From Stagonosporopsis chrysanthemi (Eukaryota > Ascomycota > Dothideomycetes > Pleosporales > Didymellaceae): a stretch of DNA of 45,348 nucleotides. This document shows positions 21,271 to 31,831 of this stretch, piece after piece (positions within the stretch are counted from its first letter, which is position 1; each line of letters opens with the position of its first letter). The stretch spans positions 1 through 45,348 of the forward strand of contig JAFISE010000214.1 in assembly GCA_022560025.1 (NCBI GenBank), in the 5' to 3' direction. Both the position numbers and the translations under genes were made by a program. The notes under the pieces are model-generated. The model did not search any database and was not told the origin of the DNA. It saw nothing but the letters and a program-made list of their open reading frames with translations.

Positions 21271-22342
21271 TCAAAGCGCACTACCAGCGTCCTGCGGATG
21301 CACGAAGTCAACGACCCCCTTTCCTTCTGCCGTCCGGATCATCAAAGCGCGCTGAGACTCGCGGATAGTATCGTAGATACTGACTAGAATTCCAACAAAT
21401 GCACCGAGCAGGAGACCATCATAGCCACCTGGAACACTGTTGCGTACAACTCGAAATGTCGAGTGTGAGTACAAATTCCGAGACCACACCCTGCCACAGA
21501 AGAATCGGCAGGCTTGATCAGAAGTCTCATTCGATGCAGGTTGTCTGTAAGCGACATGGGCCAAGACGAACTTGACAGTACTGAAGGCGAAAGAATTGAT
21601 CGGGTACGGACGTTCAGGAAACTCAGCGCTAGCGTCGAACATCGTGTTGTAGAGGTATGCGGAGATCAGAGGAACAACCCAGCTCGTCATTGACCATATG
21701 ATGCATGGCTCTAGGGCATCGAATATGACTTGTGCGCGCGCGTCCAAGGCCATCCCCCATATGCTGGGCTTATAGGCGTGGTCAATTGTTGACACGGCGG
21801 TAGCGGAAGCCCGGCGAACATTGCAGGCAAGTCCAGTTGCCTCTATGACGATGATGAGGACGTGAATGGTGACAACGGCGCAGTGTCTCTCGCGAAGAGG
21901 TTTGATGGGACGGACGGGATCTCCACTTTCAAGAAATCAGCGTTGATGTTTGTGAGACGTGAATTGTTACCTACGTTTCGTGACTATAGTATCTGCTGTA
22001 TTTCGGATCGCTTGCGTAGATTTTGTTCTCATCGAGATGATTTGTCAGAGCGAGTACGAGCTCGCTCTTTCTCATGCTATACATCGTTAGCATATCTTTA
22101 CTGAGTTCACCACGTCCCACGCACCCGCGGAAACCGAACTCTCTGCCTAGATCTTGCAATGTCCGAAGACAGTAGGCACTTAGATCGACGGTCTTCATGA
22201 TTGAGGACAGTAAATCGTGCCTGACTCTGTGAGTATAGAGGACGCTGTGATAGAGACAAAGTCCTTGGGGCAGACCTTTGGCTTGAGAGCACTCGATAAA
22301 TCCTGCTCTTAGCGCGCGTGGCACATGGTCTGCGCGGTGTGT
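21271..22342 (-). CDS. Spliced gene for a membrane protein with three hydrophobic segments, about 340 aa, start unresolved
   Basis: Exon 21975-22342 and exon 21271-21925 join across a 49-bp intron and keep frame (phase 2, Thr codon). Hydrophobic segments lie at about residues 139-158 (VVTIHVLIIVIEATGLACNV), 194-216 (CIIWSMTSWVVPLISAYLYN) and 291-309 (YDGLLLGAFVGILVSIYDTI). Residues 1-120 are soluble with scattered Cys. The frame is open back to a TGA at 22343-22345 but the first ATG is only at 22198, so either an upstream exon exists or the protein is shorter. I do not recognise the family; it looks like a conserved fungal integral membrane protein. No internal stop is present, which stands out among the decayed neighbours. 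Confidence 0.6.
21926..21974 (-). other. 49-bp spliceosomal intron
   Basis: The donor is GTAGGT and the acceptor is TTGAAAG, with CGCTGAT as a likely branch site. Each flanking ORF stops within or at the edge of the intron, and removing it restores one frame. Confidence 0.65.
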
Positions 22343-22345
22343 TCA

Positions 22346-23274
22346 CGTCGTGCAACCAAGGAGACCTGGTTGACACCCTTTCTTGCCCAAGGCTGGCCTG
22401 CCCGGAACCGAGCTCGACTACTTGGGCAGGGTCGTAATCCGTCTCTTCTGCGTTATGCTCACTATTTGCTTCAACGGCTGCGCGATTGAAGTATCAGACA
22501 TGTGTAGTGGTGAGACGCTGTAGCATGTTCTTAGCATGGCATGAGTAACTAAAGCACCAAGCGCAACGATTGCAAGTCGTGCTACTATGCCATGCCATTC
22601 GTTAGTGGTGAGCATCCAGCACCCGGACCAATCCGTGCTTTCACACGCTTAGGCCCCACAATAGTGGGTCTAAGGGTACAAGGGCCAGGCCTGTGCGGGT
22701 TGAAACACCGATCGCCTTCTACAGTGAGCTTCGTGTATGCTAGCCCGTTCAGGCTAACCCCATTGTATCTCATCACCTAGGACCTCAGCAACAGGCGGGA
22801 CTGCGCTAGACACCTAGGGCGAGGGTACAAATCTGTAGTCCATCCACTTGAATGAGCGAGAAAATTTGAAGCTTGGCTTGTTATGCTCCAGCCCTTGTGT
22901 CCGAGCTTTGTTCGGTCGAGTTCAGCTGTGACAGATTTGGACATTGCAATGAATGGTTTGGGCACACTGAACATCGTCTGGGCGTGCACAATCATAATAA
23001 GGCTCATGATCGTGACTGGACAGCCCCCGCCCAGGCCCCACTCAGCAATCTGGACCCCACCGGCATTCCTGCCTCACGCCGCTTCTTTTCGCCCCCGCCA
23101 CCTTTCTCGTTACCCGATAGAACGCGGCTTGCCTGGTTTTACAAAAGTCCGGACGTTTGCGCTAATGCACTCGCTAGCCTGTCGCAGCCTCACTGCAAGC
23201 GCCACTGATGCTTGCGTTGTTCAATCCAATACACCACAAGCGCTTCTGAAACGCGGCTACCTTAGGAAGAATCC
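22346..23274. other. Intergenic stretch without recognisable gene
   Basis: Short ORFs occur on both strands (longest 131 codons, 22883-23278 plus) without family motifs. The pyrimidine-rich part near 23.0-23.1 kb may be the old promoter of the F-box gene that follows. Confidence 0.35.
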
Positions 23275-23830
23275 TTGATTGTGATCAATACGTTTGTCCC
23301 TCCAATTCTTTCGCTACCTCCCGAGCTCTTCTTACGTGTCCTTTCATACCTCAACAACGAAGAATTGAGGCAATTGCGGCTTACAAGTAAGCAATGCTCA
23401 GGTTGGTCAACGGAAGAGTTTCGAAAGAATTTTTTGGAGCATTTCATCAGCTTCAGAAAGTTGCAGGAAATTGCTGGAGATCCGGATTTAAATGCCCACA
23501 TCCACAAAGTCACCGTTGGAGGTCTTAGTGCGCAGATCTGGAGACTACTTTGAAACGTCCACTGGGGCTATTTCGAAAAATTCAAACGGCTGAGGTAGAC
23601 ACCGCAACAAGCCCGCTCTTCAGTTGCCGTGTTTCGGGCCGCACGATGTTCGGCAGCGGATCGATCTTGACGGCGGGGATCCGCCAATTCGCCAATGCTT
23701 CACCATCTTGGCTATTTCGCCTGGCATCCAATCTACAATCTCGTTCTGCGCTTTTTCAAGGGCATGGACCTGGTCCCGGAGTCCAGGAGGATTTTGGGCT
23801 GAACTGGTGGCTTGCTGCCTGGTGATGTTT
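23275..23830 (+). pseudogene. F-box protein gene relic 1
   Basis: The first open frame (23275-23553) starts without ATG and reads LPPELFLRVLSYLNNEELRQ, followed by LRLTSKQC, a clear F-box. It then reads HIHKVTVGGLSAQIWRLL before a TGA at 23551-23553. Beyond the stop the same frame continues with NVHWGYFEKFKRL, which fits the next element of this fungal F-box family, and then meets more stops. F-box proteins link substrates to SCF ubiquitin ligases through Skp1. The missing start and the several stops indicate a dead gene. Confidence 0.6.
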
Positions 23831-24410
23831 GCTTTACAGTGCGTAGCGATTGCGGCTTCCCCTCAAATGCAGTTGCGTCAAAGTCTGCGCCACACGGCAG
23901 ACAGGGATCCTAGCATCCCACCCAGCAGATTTGGTCTAGCGTCAGCCTGCGCGCACATGTGCGATAAGCAACCAGTATACAGCTTTTGCATGGCACCTGA
24001 AACGGGCGCCTATAGCCGAACATCTCGTCATCACACATGGTTGGCCGAAGCTTATGTATGAAAAACGAAATTACATTCCGGGACGTGATATCATAACTCA
24101 TGATCACCTGACAAGAGACAAGTGCTGGCGTCCTAATTCTAATGAACCTCGTGTCTTGTGGGTGCTGCTCAAACGACTCGCACGCCAGCTCTCTGCCTCA
24201 CAACGTGGCTGCAGTGAACTGTCCTAGCGCCAACCCTCCTGTACTCTCCATCCACACCCGTTGGTACAACTATCAAGACATAGTACTCAGTGCTTGTTGG
24301 ATCATTGTCTGCATATTCAGGTTTGGGTATCCTCTTTCCGATAATAACACAGTATTGTTCGACTAGGATGCCACCCTCACCTAGATTAAAGTGAATCTTT
24401 CCTTTTGCTA

Positions 24411-24473
24411 ACGTAACGGATAAGCGAGTCGGCCAGGCAAGCGAGTCGGCCACCCCACCAAGTTTGCGCAGCT
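24411..24473 (+). repeat. Left terminal inverted repeat of pogo element
   Basis: 63 bp, beginning ACGTAACGGATAAGCGAGTC. It pairs with 26203-26265 with one mismatch and contains two copies of GCGAGTCGGCCA at a 17-bp period. Confidence 0.92.
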
Positions 24474-24491
24474 TTGAAGCTACCTATCGCT

Positions 24492-26144
24492 ATGGCTCCA
24501 CCACAACGTGCTCTATTATCTTACAATCATGCTGATATTTTTCTTGCCTCTACTTCTCTTAATAGGCACCAGCTAAGTAGCTCTAGGCGTGCTGCAGCAG
24601 TCTATAACGTTCCAAAATCCACACTCAATGACCAACGCGCTGGGAAGCTCGCCCAACGCGATTGCCAGCCCAACTCAAAGAAGCTCACTTAGCTAGAAGA
24701 GGAGGTGATAGTCTGCTATATACTTGATCTAGACGCACGCGGATTTGCGCCTACGTACGCAGCTATACGCCAGATGGCTGATAAACTGCTGGCTGCGCGC
24801 AGCGCAGGCTAGGTTGGGCAGAAGTAGCCAGCTAACTTTGTTAAGCGTACAGACAGTCTTAAGACGCGTTTCAATCGAGCGTACGATAGGCAGAGAGCTC
24901 TATGCAAGGATCCTGTACTAATTAGGAGCTGGTTTGAGCTTGTAGAGCAGACAAAAGCCAAGTACGGCATCTGCGATGAGGACGTCTACAACTTCAACGA
25001 GGCTAGCTTTATGCTAGGCAAGATTACAACGCAGCTTGTTGTAACAGCGTTAGAGAGGAGAGGCAGGCCAAAGTCTATCCAGCCAGGCAATCGCGAGTAG
25101 GCGACGCTGGTTGCTGCAATCAACGCTGCTGGCTGGTCTATCCCGCCGTTCCTGATATTAACTGGCTAGTACCACCTCTCTGCTTGGTATAAGGAAGCAT
25201 TAATCCCACGCAACTAGGCAATTGCAGTTAGCGACAACGGATGGACAACCAACTAGCTAGGAGTTGAGTGGCGAAAGCACTTTGACGCTCACACAAAGGC
25301 TCGTACAGTAGGAGCGCGTTGCCTGCTCATCCTTGATGGCCACGAGAGCCACCACTCTCTTGAATTTCAAGAGCTCTGTAAGGAGAGCAATATCTACACG
25401 CTCTGCATGCCACCTTACTTATCTCACCTGCTCTAGCCTCTCAACGTTGGCTGCTTCTTACTGCTGAAGCGCGCGTATAGCTGTAAGATTGAGAGCCTGA
25501 TCTGGCATCAGATCAACCATATCACCAAGCTTGAGTTTCTGCCAGCTGTTAAGGCAGCGTACAATCGATTATTTACACCAGCTAATATACGCGCAGCTTT
25601 TTAAGGCGCTGGCCTTATCCTATGTCAGCCAGACGTTGTTCTCTCAAAGCTTAACGTGCAGCTGCGTACACCAACTCTACCAGCTGCTCTTACAGAAGCT
25701 CTCTGGGAGGCTCGTACACCAAGCAACATGCGTGAGCTTGAAGCTCAATCAACGCTAATACGTGAGCGCGTCTGTAAGCACAAGAGCTCATTACCAGCGT
25801 CAGTTATTGAAGTGATTGACCAGCTTAAGAAGGGCGCTGAGGTGATGATGCTGTCAGCCGAGCTAATGCGCGATCAGATTGCTGGTCTTGAGAAGGCAAA
25901 TCAGGCAGCTTCTGCGCGTAGGCAGCGCAAGAGAAAGCGTGTACAACACCAAGAAGTGCTAACAAAGAGAGCTGGCGAGGATATACTCGCTCAACGTGAG
26001 GTTGATCAGCAGATTGCTCGTGACAAGCGTCAGGGAGGAGAGCAATCAGGCGTTAGCCGTCAGGCTCTTGCGCGCTGCACAAGGTGCAGAGAGCAAGGCC
26101 ATAACTCACGTACCTGCAAGAAAGATAGCTCAGTTATAGCTTAG
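24492..26144 (+). pseudogene. Pogo/Fot1-type DDE_1 transposase with CCHC knuckle, nine in-frame stops
   Basis: From ATG 24492 one frame runs without shifts to 26144. It shows a psq-type helix-turn-helix (SRRAAAVYNVPKSTLNDQRA), a CENP-B-like DNA-binding segment (NFVKRTDSLKTRFNRAYDRQ), the DDE_1 core and a C-terminal CCHC knuckle (CTRCREQGHNSRTC). Eight stops are TAG and one is TAA; at least several stand where Trp or Gln is conserved. Two of the three catalytic Asp are Asn: NFNE at 24990-25001 and PLNVGC at 25437. The middle Asp (LILDGHESH, 25335) remains. All these are transitions of the C-to-T/G-to-A kind, as RIP makes in CpA/TpG context. The protein is dead. Confidence 0.88.
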
Positions 26145-26202
26145 TCTACTGCCTGAATTTCTATATATTATAGCACTGCGTTGTTGAGTTATACGACTTT
26201 AG

Positions 26203-26265
26203 AGCTGCGCAAACTTGGCGGGGTGGCCGACTCGCTTGCCTGGCCGACTCGCTTATCCGTTACGT
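26203..26265 (-). repeat. Right terminal inverted repeat of pogo element
   Basis: 63 bp, ending GCTTATCCGTTACGT. It is the inverse of the left repeat with one mismatch and is followed directly by TA. Confidence 0.92.
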
Positions 26266-27027
26266 TACTCCTTCTTGAAACATCCACAAGGTCGCGATAA
26301 TGGCATATCCCCCTTCTTCGTCGAATCGGATGCTATCGATCCATTCCATGTAACCGAAGGTGACATCAATGAACTTGACACCTCCGCTATACGCCATCCA
26401 TGTCCAAAAGGGCAGAGGAGGTTCGTGCTCAATCTTCTTTAGCTGACAGTCGTCTGCACGCCACAGAAGGTTGCGGTGATAGTGCCCTTCGGCAGGGGAA
26501 GAAGCAGATAGGTCTTCTGCCACAGCGCCCTCTGAACTGTACTTGCTTTCTGGCTTGATTTCTAGAGAAGGCTATAACATATGCAAAAAAGTAGATTTCT
26601 AGATAAACATTGATCCTCCACAACGCTTTACAGGACATGCTTTCCTTGAACGTTTGTTTCAAGTGCCCTATGGCAGGGAAAAAAATAGGGTTTGAATTGG
26701 CATTGGTGACTTTGACAAAGACGTGGGAAAAGCCAAGCTGAACACGAGAGCCTGGATGTTGCAAAAGGCGGTCCTGTCGAGGCGGATCATCTACTTTAGC
26801 GCTAATCAAGTATACTAGGAATGCGGTGAAAGGGTTTACTGCGAGAATTTTGTGAGACTTGAAGGGTACGACTCTTGTACCGTCACCAGAGGATCTTTTG
26901 TTGATGCGCGCCCCTTCTAGCCAATACACAGACAGATACTTTACGCTCGATTCGAACTTTCTAGAGCGAATGCTTGACTCAGGCCGAAAACATACACTGA
27001 ACTGTATATCTGACCTTGTACAAGAGT

Positions 27028-27445
27028 TGTAACCACGCGGCTTAGATCACATGAAATTCTATTGTAGCAGGCACTGCCCGGTGTGGGCAAGTGCACTTCC
27101 CTCTGAGCTGAGCTCCTGAAGACGAACATCATAACACGACAACAGATAGAAACACAAGCGTTCCTCTGTAGCCTCCAACCCGACACTGCTCACGCAGTTA
27201 CAAGAGTACTCGAAGCGAGACCTTACAGTTCCAATAGACAGACGTGTTGCGATATCTGCATTAGAAGATCGCATCAAGGGCGCGTTAAACAAACAATCCA
27301 GACATTCCTCAGACCCCCAAAGCAGCAGATACGGCATCTGCCGAGACTTTCTAAGCTGCAAGGAGTCAAAGACATGTCCTTTAGAGCGTTGTGGCAGGAG
27401 ACCTTTCTGCCTCTGCCCCTACCGAGGAGCACCACTACACCATTT
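27028..27445 (+). pseudogene. HET-type protein relic, copy 3
   Basis: The plus strand reads LLTQLQEYSKRDLTVPIDRR and VAISALEDRIKGALNKQSR, later SSRYGICRDFLS. Shortly after, in another frame, it reads FRALWQETFLPLPLPR. The EYSKRxLT...DRRVAISALExRI pattern is the usual segment between the HET domain and the LLW...WSWMAY region in fungal HET proteins, and DRRVAISALEDRI also occurs in copy 1. Upstream stops, frame changes and the missing HET domain make it a relic. A long minus-strand ORF over the same bases (27059-27361) is antisense and not a gene. A second diverged match of about 40 bp (27501-27540) resembles 27358-27397. Confidence 0.55.
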
Positions 27446-27559
27446 AATATTCTTCCAACTCAAAATTCATCTTGTTCCTGTGTCTAGGGCGTCTTAAACA
27501 ACAAGGCATCAGACAAATGTCCTGTGGGTCGTTGTGACAGGTATTAAGACACACTGGTG

Positions 27560-27691
27560 CAGGCCTTTGTCGAGTATATCTGGAGGGAGGAAGGATACCC
27601 CGATCACATTGTTAGCGACCTTAGTTCTCAGTTCACATCCCATTTCTGGGCCAGGTTATGCCTACGACTTGACATGAACAGGAAGTTGTAA
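27560..27691 (+). mobile_element. Gypsy-type integrase fragment
   Basis: A 43-codon stretch reads QAFVEYIWREEGYPDHIVSD followed by SSQFTSHFWARLCLRL, then a TAA. This is the part of the retroviral-type integrase core around the second catalytic Asp (IVSDRGSQFTSxFW in intact gypsy elements); the Asp of IVSD is kept. Nothing else of the element is found next to it, so it is a small leftover. Confidence 0.7.
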
Positions 27692-27797
27692 TGGGGATTG
27701 CAAGTAGGTATCCACGTACAGACACGTTGCTCGGCAACCAGGACCTCTCAACCTCAAGACGTCCGAACATGTAACCCTTTTCAGCTAAACAACGCTC

Positions 27798-29115
27798 ATG
27801 CTTCATATTCGGCCGCCAACCGTCTCTTCGATACCGCAGCCACCCAACCGCTTCTTCATCTTCTTCCGCCATCCCCGTTACGACGACAGCACCAACGTAC
27901 TCTTCAAGCTCCACGTGAGCGACACGGCAACGACCTACGGTCGCAATGGCGAGCCTGCACATTCGGGACGCCCGGGCCTCTACGCGCAATTCGCACTGGA
28001 CGCGTGCGCTGTAGTCGCAGATAATCGCACCGACGGCTGGCTCTCAACGGATCGCGACACCGAACTCGCGCGTAACAACTGAGTTGCTGCCGGCAGCACA
28101 TTGCACGCGCGCAGCTACTATTTCCACCTCAAAAACACCAACGGCACAAATCTGCCATATCCCATCGTCCCTGCGTTTCGCGAATGGCACTTACCTGCCT
28201 GCCCATTGGGCGCAGCTTTCATCTTCATCGAATACAATACCAGACGCGACTTTCACGCCTTCCAATCTTACCACCACTTTAACAGTACGCGACGGTTGTT
28301 GTCGCATAGCCGGGCACAAAGAGGAGCTCCAGTTTGCGCCCATTATGCCGCAAATGGAGCTGGACTGGTGGCAGGCAAATGAAATGGCTCGCTATAACAA
28401 TGGTCAAGTCTATTCATTAGACGACACGGCCAACGTTATGCTCCTCCGGGCCGATCTTCACATGGCGTTCGACAAGCCTCGGTTTGTCTTTGTGCCGAAG
28501 CCGAGTGATGATTGTGGCATACGGCTGGTGTTCCATCTGCTCGGGTCTTCGGTCGAGTACGAGCACCGCCACCACAACCGCGAGCTCCATGAATCAAAAG
28601 TCAGCGCTGACCTCCTCTTCGCGCGTTTCGCATGGACGCTGTTTCCGCTGCTCGGCGCATTCCTCTCGTGCAAGGAAGACAGCCGCTTGACTCTTCGGAT
28701 TGCTGCCCATAAGCAAATGCTCTCCCGTGACTTCTTCTCAGCTGCTGATTGCGAACAATTCTCTCAGCCGCTGAGCAGAAAGCGGTCGCAGAGCCCCAGG
28801 AAACGCAAACCAGATGGTGATGTGCCTGATAGTGCACCCGTGGACGTTGCTGTCGTTTACACCAGAGCGAACATGCCCGCTTCCTTACCGAACCCCCGAA
28901 AACGCACAATCGAAAGTGAGGCCAAGGGTACTTTTACGACAGGTCGCCCGCGCGGACGCACCAAACGGCGGAAACCGTTGCCCTGTCCCGCTCTATCATC
29001 ACCATCCTATTCCATATCAACACCCTCATTATTACACCTCCCGTCATCCCTAATCGAGCCTTCCTCTCAACACGAACACAAAGAAGTATCCTGCACCATG
29101 TCGCCCTCTCTTTAA
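27798..29115 (+). pseudogene. HNH_2-type endonuclease-like gene with a stop, a frameshift and a lost first His
   Basis: ATG 27798 opens a frame with RFFIFFRHPRYDDSTNVLFK and DACAVVADNRTDGWLS, the N-terminal layout of fungal HNH_2 proteins. TGA at 28080-28082 interrupts it. The same frame continues with SYYFHLKNTN and YPIVPAFREW, then shifts near 28190. The third part, in the new frame, holds RDGCCRIAGHKEE, FAPIMPQME, NVMLLRADLHMAFD and LFARFAWTLFPLLGAF, the HNH_2 core, then a basic tail (RPRGRTKRRKP). The usual AHIVP is FAPIMP, so the first metal-binding His is missing; the Asn and final His remain. No intron with good signals removes the stop. Probably a dead gene; the role of the family in fungi is not known. 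Confidence 0.65.
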
Positions 29116-29212
29116 TACCTGCGATCTCCCACTAAACTCAGCAATGGCGAGACAGTGAACGTCTCCGCTCTGATCCTGAACGAACTTGGATGCAGAACAA
29201 CACCTGGGCTGA

Positions 29213-29228
29213 GCTAGTCTAGACTAGC
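29213..29228. repeat. 16-bp perfect palindrome
   Basis: GCTAGTCTAGACTAGC reads the same on both strands. It lies in a short gene-free stretch (29116-29386) after the HNH relic, with no other structure that I see around it. Confidence 0.5.
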
Positions 29229-29386
29229 AAGAGCCTAGCTGGTCATGAGATTAAGCGTTGGCTAGAAGGCACATAGCAGTACAGTCACTAGCGATTACTG
29301 ACTACAGTGCTGTGCTGTCCCTGTTCAAAAAGGTGACATCGCAACTAGCGGCTACAGTCTCAAAGCGACTCTACATACATCTACAG

Positions 29387-30850
29387 CTATTCCGCTGCTG
29401 GCTCGAGCGCAACTTGACTTTCTGCCCGAAGAACGCGCTGGACCACGTCCTTACAGAAAGCACGATACGACCGCCTAGTCATTTGCCAACATCGACAAGT
29501 TGGGTCGAATAATGAGCGTACACGCCAACCCAAGCTGCTGTCTTGCCTGACTGCGTCGCAGAGTCTGAAGAGCTTCAGATCATCGAGCTGCAGCTCTGTT
29601 CCGATAGTACGAAAAACAGAGTCCCAGGAGCTGCGCGTAGTCCTGAGGGAGGTTAGATCGATGTCGAAGAGCCTAAGGATACGTAAAGTGTTCTTACAGA
29701 CGGCCAGAAACCTCAACAGAGTGCCCTTGTCTGTCAGTACGGAAAGGGGAATTTTTTTAATATTTGCCCATGGTTTGCGTACCGATAAACGGTCGAGCAG
29801 TGTGGAGGGCCCAATGTCCGAGCACCACGGGTTTCTTACTCGACTGCCGTGCGAAGGACCCTAAAATCCCAGACCCAACTTCTGTATGTTATCTGCGCGG
29901 CACAGAATCTCGAGCAAGTGGTCTGTAATGATAGATAAGGCGCCGTTGTGCCCATCCTCGGTCACGAAACAGTCAAGTATCGTGAGGTTACGCAATAGGC
30001 TCCACATAATATACAACTGCCTTGAGTAGTCTTCTTCCTGGCGTTGCTCGTGTTCCCGGTCGTGGCGAGATATCAAAAAAGGCCATTCTATCCGCTTCTT
30101 GTGCTGAGCCGAATTCATCTCGACAAACTCGGATCCACCCACAACCTCTTCCTTTCCTCAGATTTCGCAGTCGCTCCCAGCCCCAAATATCAGGGCCATC
30201 AATGCTTAAATTGAGTCTCTCCAAATTATGGTGAGCTGACGCTCGTCCTATAGTATGAAGAGCGACAGACAGCTGCAGAGCCTCTGCATTCTCGTTCTCC
30301 TCGCAAGAAGTCTGATCGCGGATCGCGGCCAGGCTAAACCGCAAACTTCGTCACTCACAATACGTATGTCCTCCGAACCCATATCTTGGTTGATGACTAA
30401 CAGCAGTCAGGTTGGTGAGATTTTTAAGGGCTTGGAAAAGGATTTCGACTGTATCGTTGTCTGCCGCAACTGCAGACGATTTTTCCGAATGTACAGGTCT
30501 TGTAGAAGCATCCCCAATCATGCAAAATTGGAAGGACTCTGTGATCTTCTCGGTCTGCTATTGATATTGCTTCCGCTCCGCTTCGTACTCCCTATAGAGC
30601 GCATCTTTTCTTGAACACGGAAGAGCTGATCATTCTGAATGTGTCAGAAAGCCTGCGTGATCAGTCCAGGCGTCACCAGCACAAGACAGACGTGCGAATC
30701 TGCCATCGGAGCGGCCTGGCAGGTCCAAAGCCCGCCTCCGTTTCCTAGGGTTTTCCAAATTTCGACAACCGAAGTTCTTTCCACATGGTAACATCAACGA
30801 AGCCCAGTATCGCGTCCCAGATTTCCGAAGAAAGATGTGGTTGAGAGCTT
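29387..30850 (-). pseudogene. F-box protein gene relic 2
   Basis: Near 30745-30835 the minus strand reads HLSSEIWDAILGFVDVTMWK followed by ELRLSK, an F-box, and then a TAG. Farther down come LERLNLSIDGPDIWGW and, after a frame change near 30150, LLRNLTILDCFVTED. The final ORF (29716-29387) reads NTLRILRLFDIDLTS and SWDSVFRTIG, the usual leucine-rich tail of fungal F-box proteins. At least three breaks separate the pieces. It is on the strand opposite to F-box relic 1, and the two F-boxes are only distantly similar. Confidence 0.5.
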
Positions 30851-31831
30851 ATGCTGCACTTTTCCGAAGACAAGTTATTCGCACAAATCGTTGGTGCGCG
30901 CAAGAAGGGGTACGGGCAGTCAGGTTCTGGGCTCTGTTCCGCTGATAATCAATGCGAACTGAAGTACCATGTCTGTGCACGTACTGCGCAAAATCTCCCT
31001 ACCAGTGTTCGAATATTAGATAAACTTACTCGGGTTCAGAGTCCTAAAGATTGCTTGGGCACTGCCAGGGCTGACTGAGCGAGCTCCGCCCTGCTCCAAC
31101 ACACCTACCAGATAGACGTACTCTTGTCACAGTACGCTTCTCAGAAACGTACTATGGCCCAGAGTACAAGAATCATAGAAAAATACACAAAGCTTGGTCT
31201 ACCGCACGCTACATTACGTAGACTGTTGGAGCGTTTACTAGACTAAGTAGGCGTTCCAGCGAATTGTGCAATGCTTCTAAATTGATCGCGACACCAGGCA
31301 AAACCCTAAAAGAATTGTTGATTGTCAAAGCGTAGAGCAAAATGTGATAACTCTGATGCGTGCATGCAGAGTCCATTGTAGTCACCAGTAAAAAGATGTG
31401 TTCCGGTATTTTTGTGATATAATGCTAACCGAATTGCGGCTTCAGCCACATATGCTGTATACGGTAAAGCGCTTGATTATAGCAATATAGAGTCAACTTT
31501 AAATTAGTAGAGACAACCTTTAAGGCTACTTCAACCATCTGAAAAAAATGAAAAGACGTTCAGAAATCAGCATTAGTCTTTGAAGGCAAAGCTTCTATAT
31601 CAGTATGAGCAACACCTAGAATCTTCCTGAACGAGCTGAATTTTCCTGTTCATGAAATGAAAGTAATGATATTTGGGAATTATTGCTCCTTTTGAAGTTT
31701 CAAATGAAACGAAAAGATAAGGAACATAGGTAATCTATTACCATGAATCTGTTTCGTAAGCCGCAAGCCTCTGCCTGCATGTTCTAGCTCCACGGACTCT
31801 ACACTCAAGAGCACTAGTACCTGAAGAATCA
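30851..31831. other. AT-rich stretch without gene
   Basis: Stops are dense in all frames, and I see no domain or clear repeat end. The composition fits decayed repeat DNA. Confidence 0.4.

Larger units (their letters stand above)
24411..26265 (+). mobile_element. Complete but dead Fot1/pogo-type DNA transposon, 1855 bp
   Basis: Terminal inverted repeats of 63 bp (24411-24473 and 26203-26265) differ at one position. TA lies immediately outside each end (24409-24410 and 26266-26267), the target duplication of the Tc1/mariner superfamily. Each repeat holds the motif GCGAGTCGGCCA twice, 17 bp apart. The element sits within HET relic copy 2. Its single transposase frame carries nine stops (see the transposase entry), so it cannot move itself, though its ends look intact. 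Confidence 0.92.
24169..26545 (-). pseudogene. HET-type protein relic, copy 2, split by a pogo element
   Basis: Two pieces, 26545-26266 and 24410-24169, flank the pogo element at 24411-26265. The upstream piece reads HYHRNLLWRADD, PFWTWMAYSGGVKFIDVTFG and YMEWIDS. The downstream piece reads GKIHFNLGEGGILVEQYCVI, then EYYVLIVVP and EYRRVGARTVHC. Together they parallel copy 1 at 19808-20401. Here SWTWMAY-type Trp is intact, but the frame shifts upstream of HYHRNLLW. The homologous block extends left to about 23945, beyond the coding part. The HET domain itself is absent. Confidence 0.6.

Noticed and set aside
27059..27361. A 100-codon minus-strand ORF sharing a nine-residue peptide (NADIATRLS) with a plus-strand frame at 20376, first taken for an unknown repeated gene family
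   Set aside because: Both are antisense readings of the HET relics. The opposite strand encodes DRRVAISALEDRI in both places and continues into recognisable HET-type sequence.
28072..28114. A 43-bp intron to remove the stop in the HNH_2 gene
   Set aside because: It is very short, and splicing it joins the exons in the wrong frame for SYYFHLKN, so the stop is better explained as a mutation.
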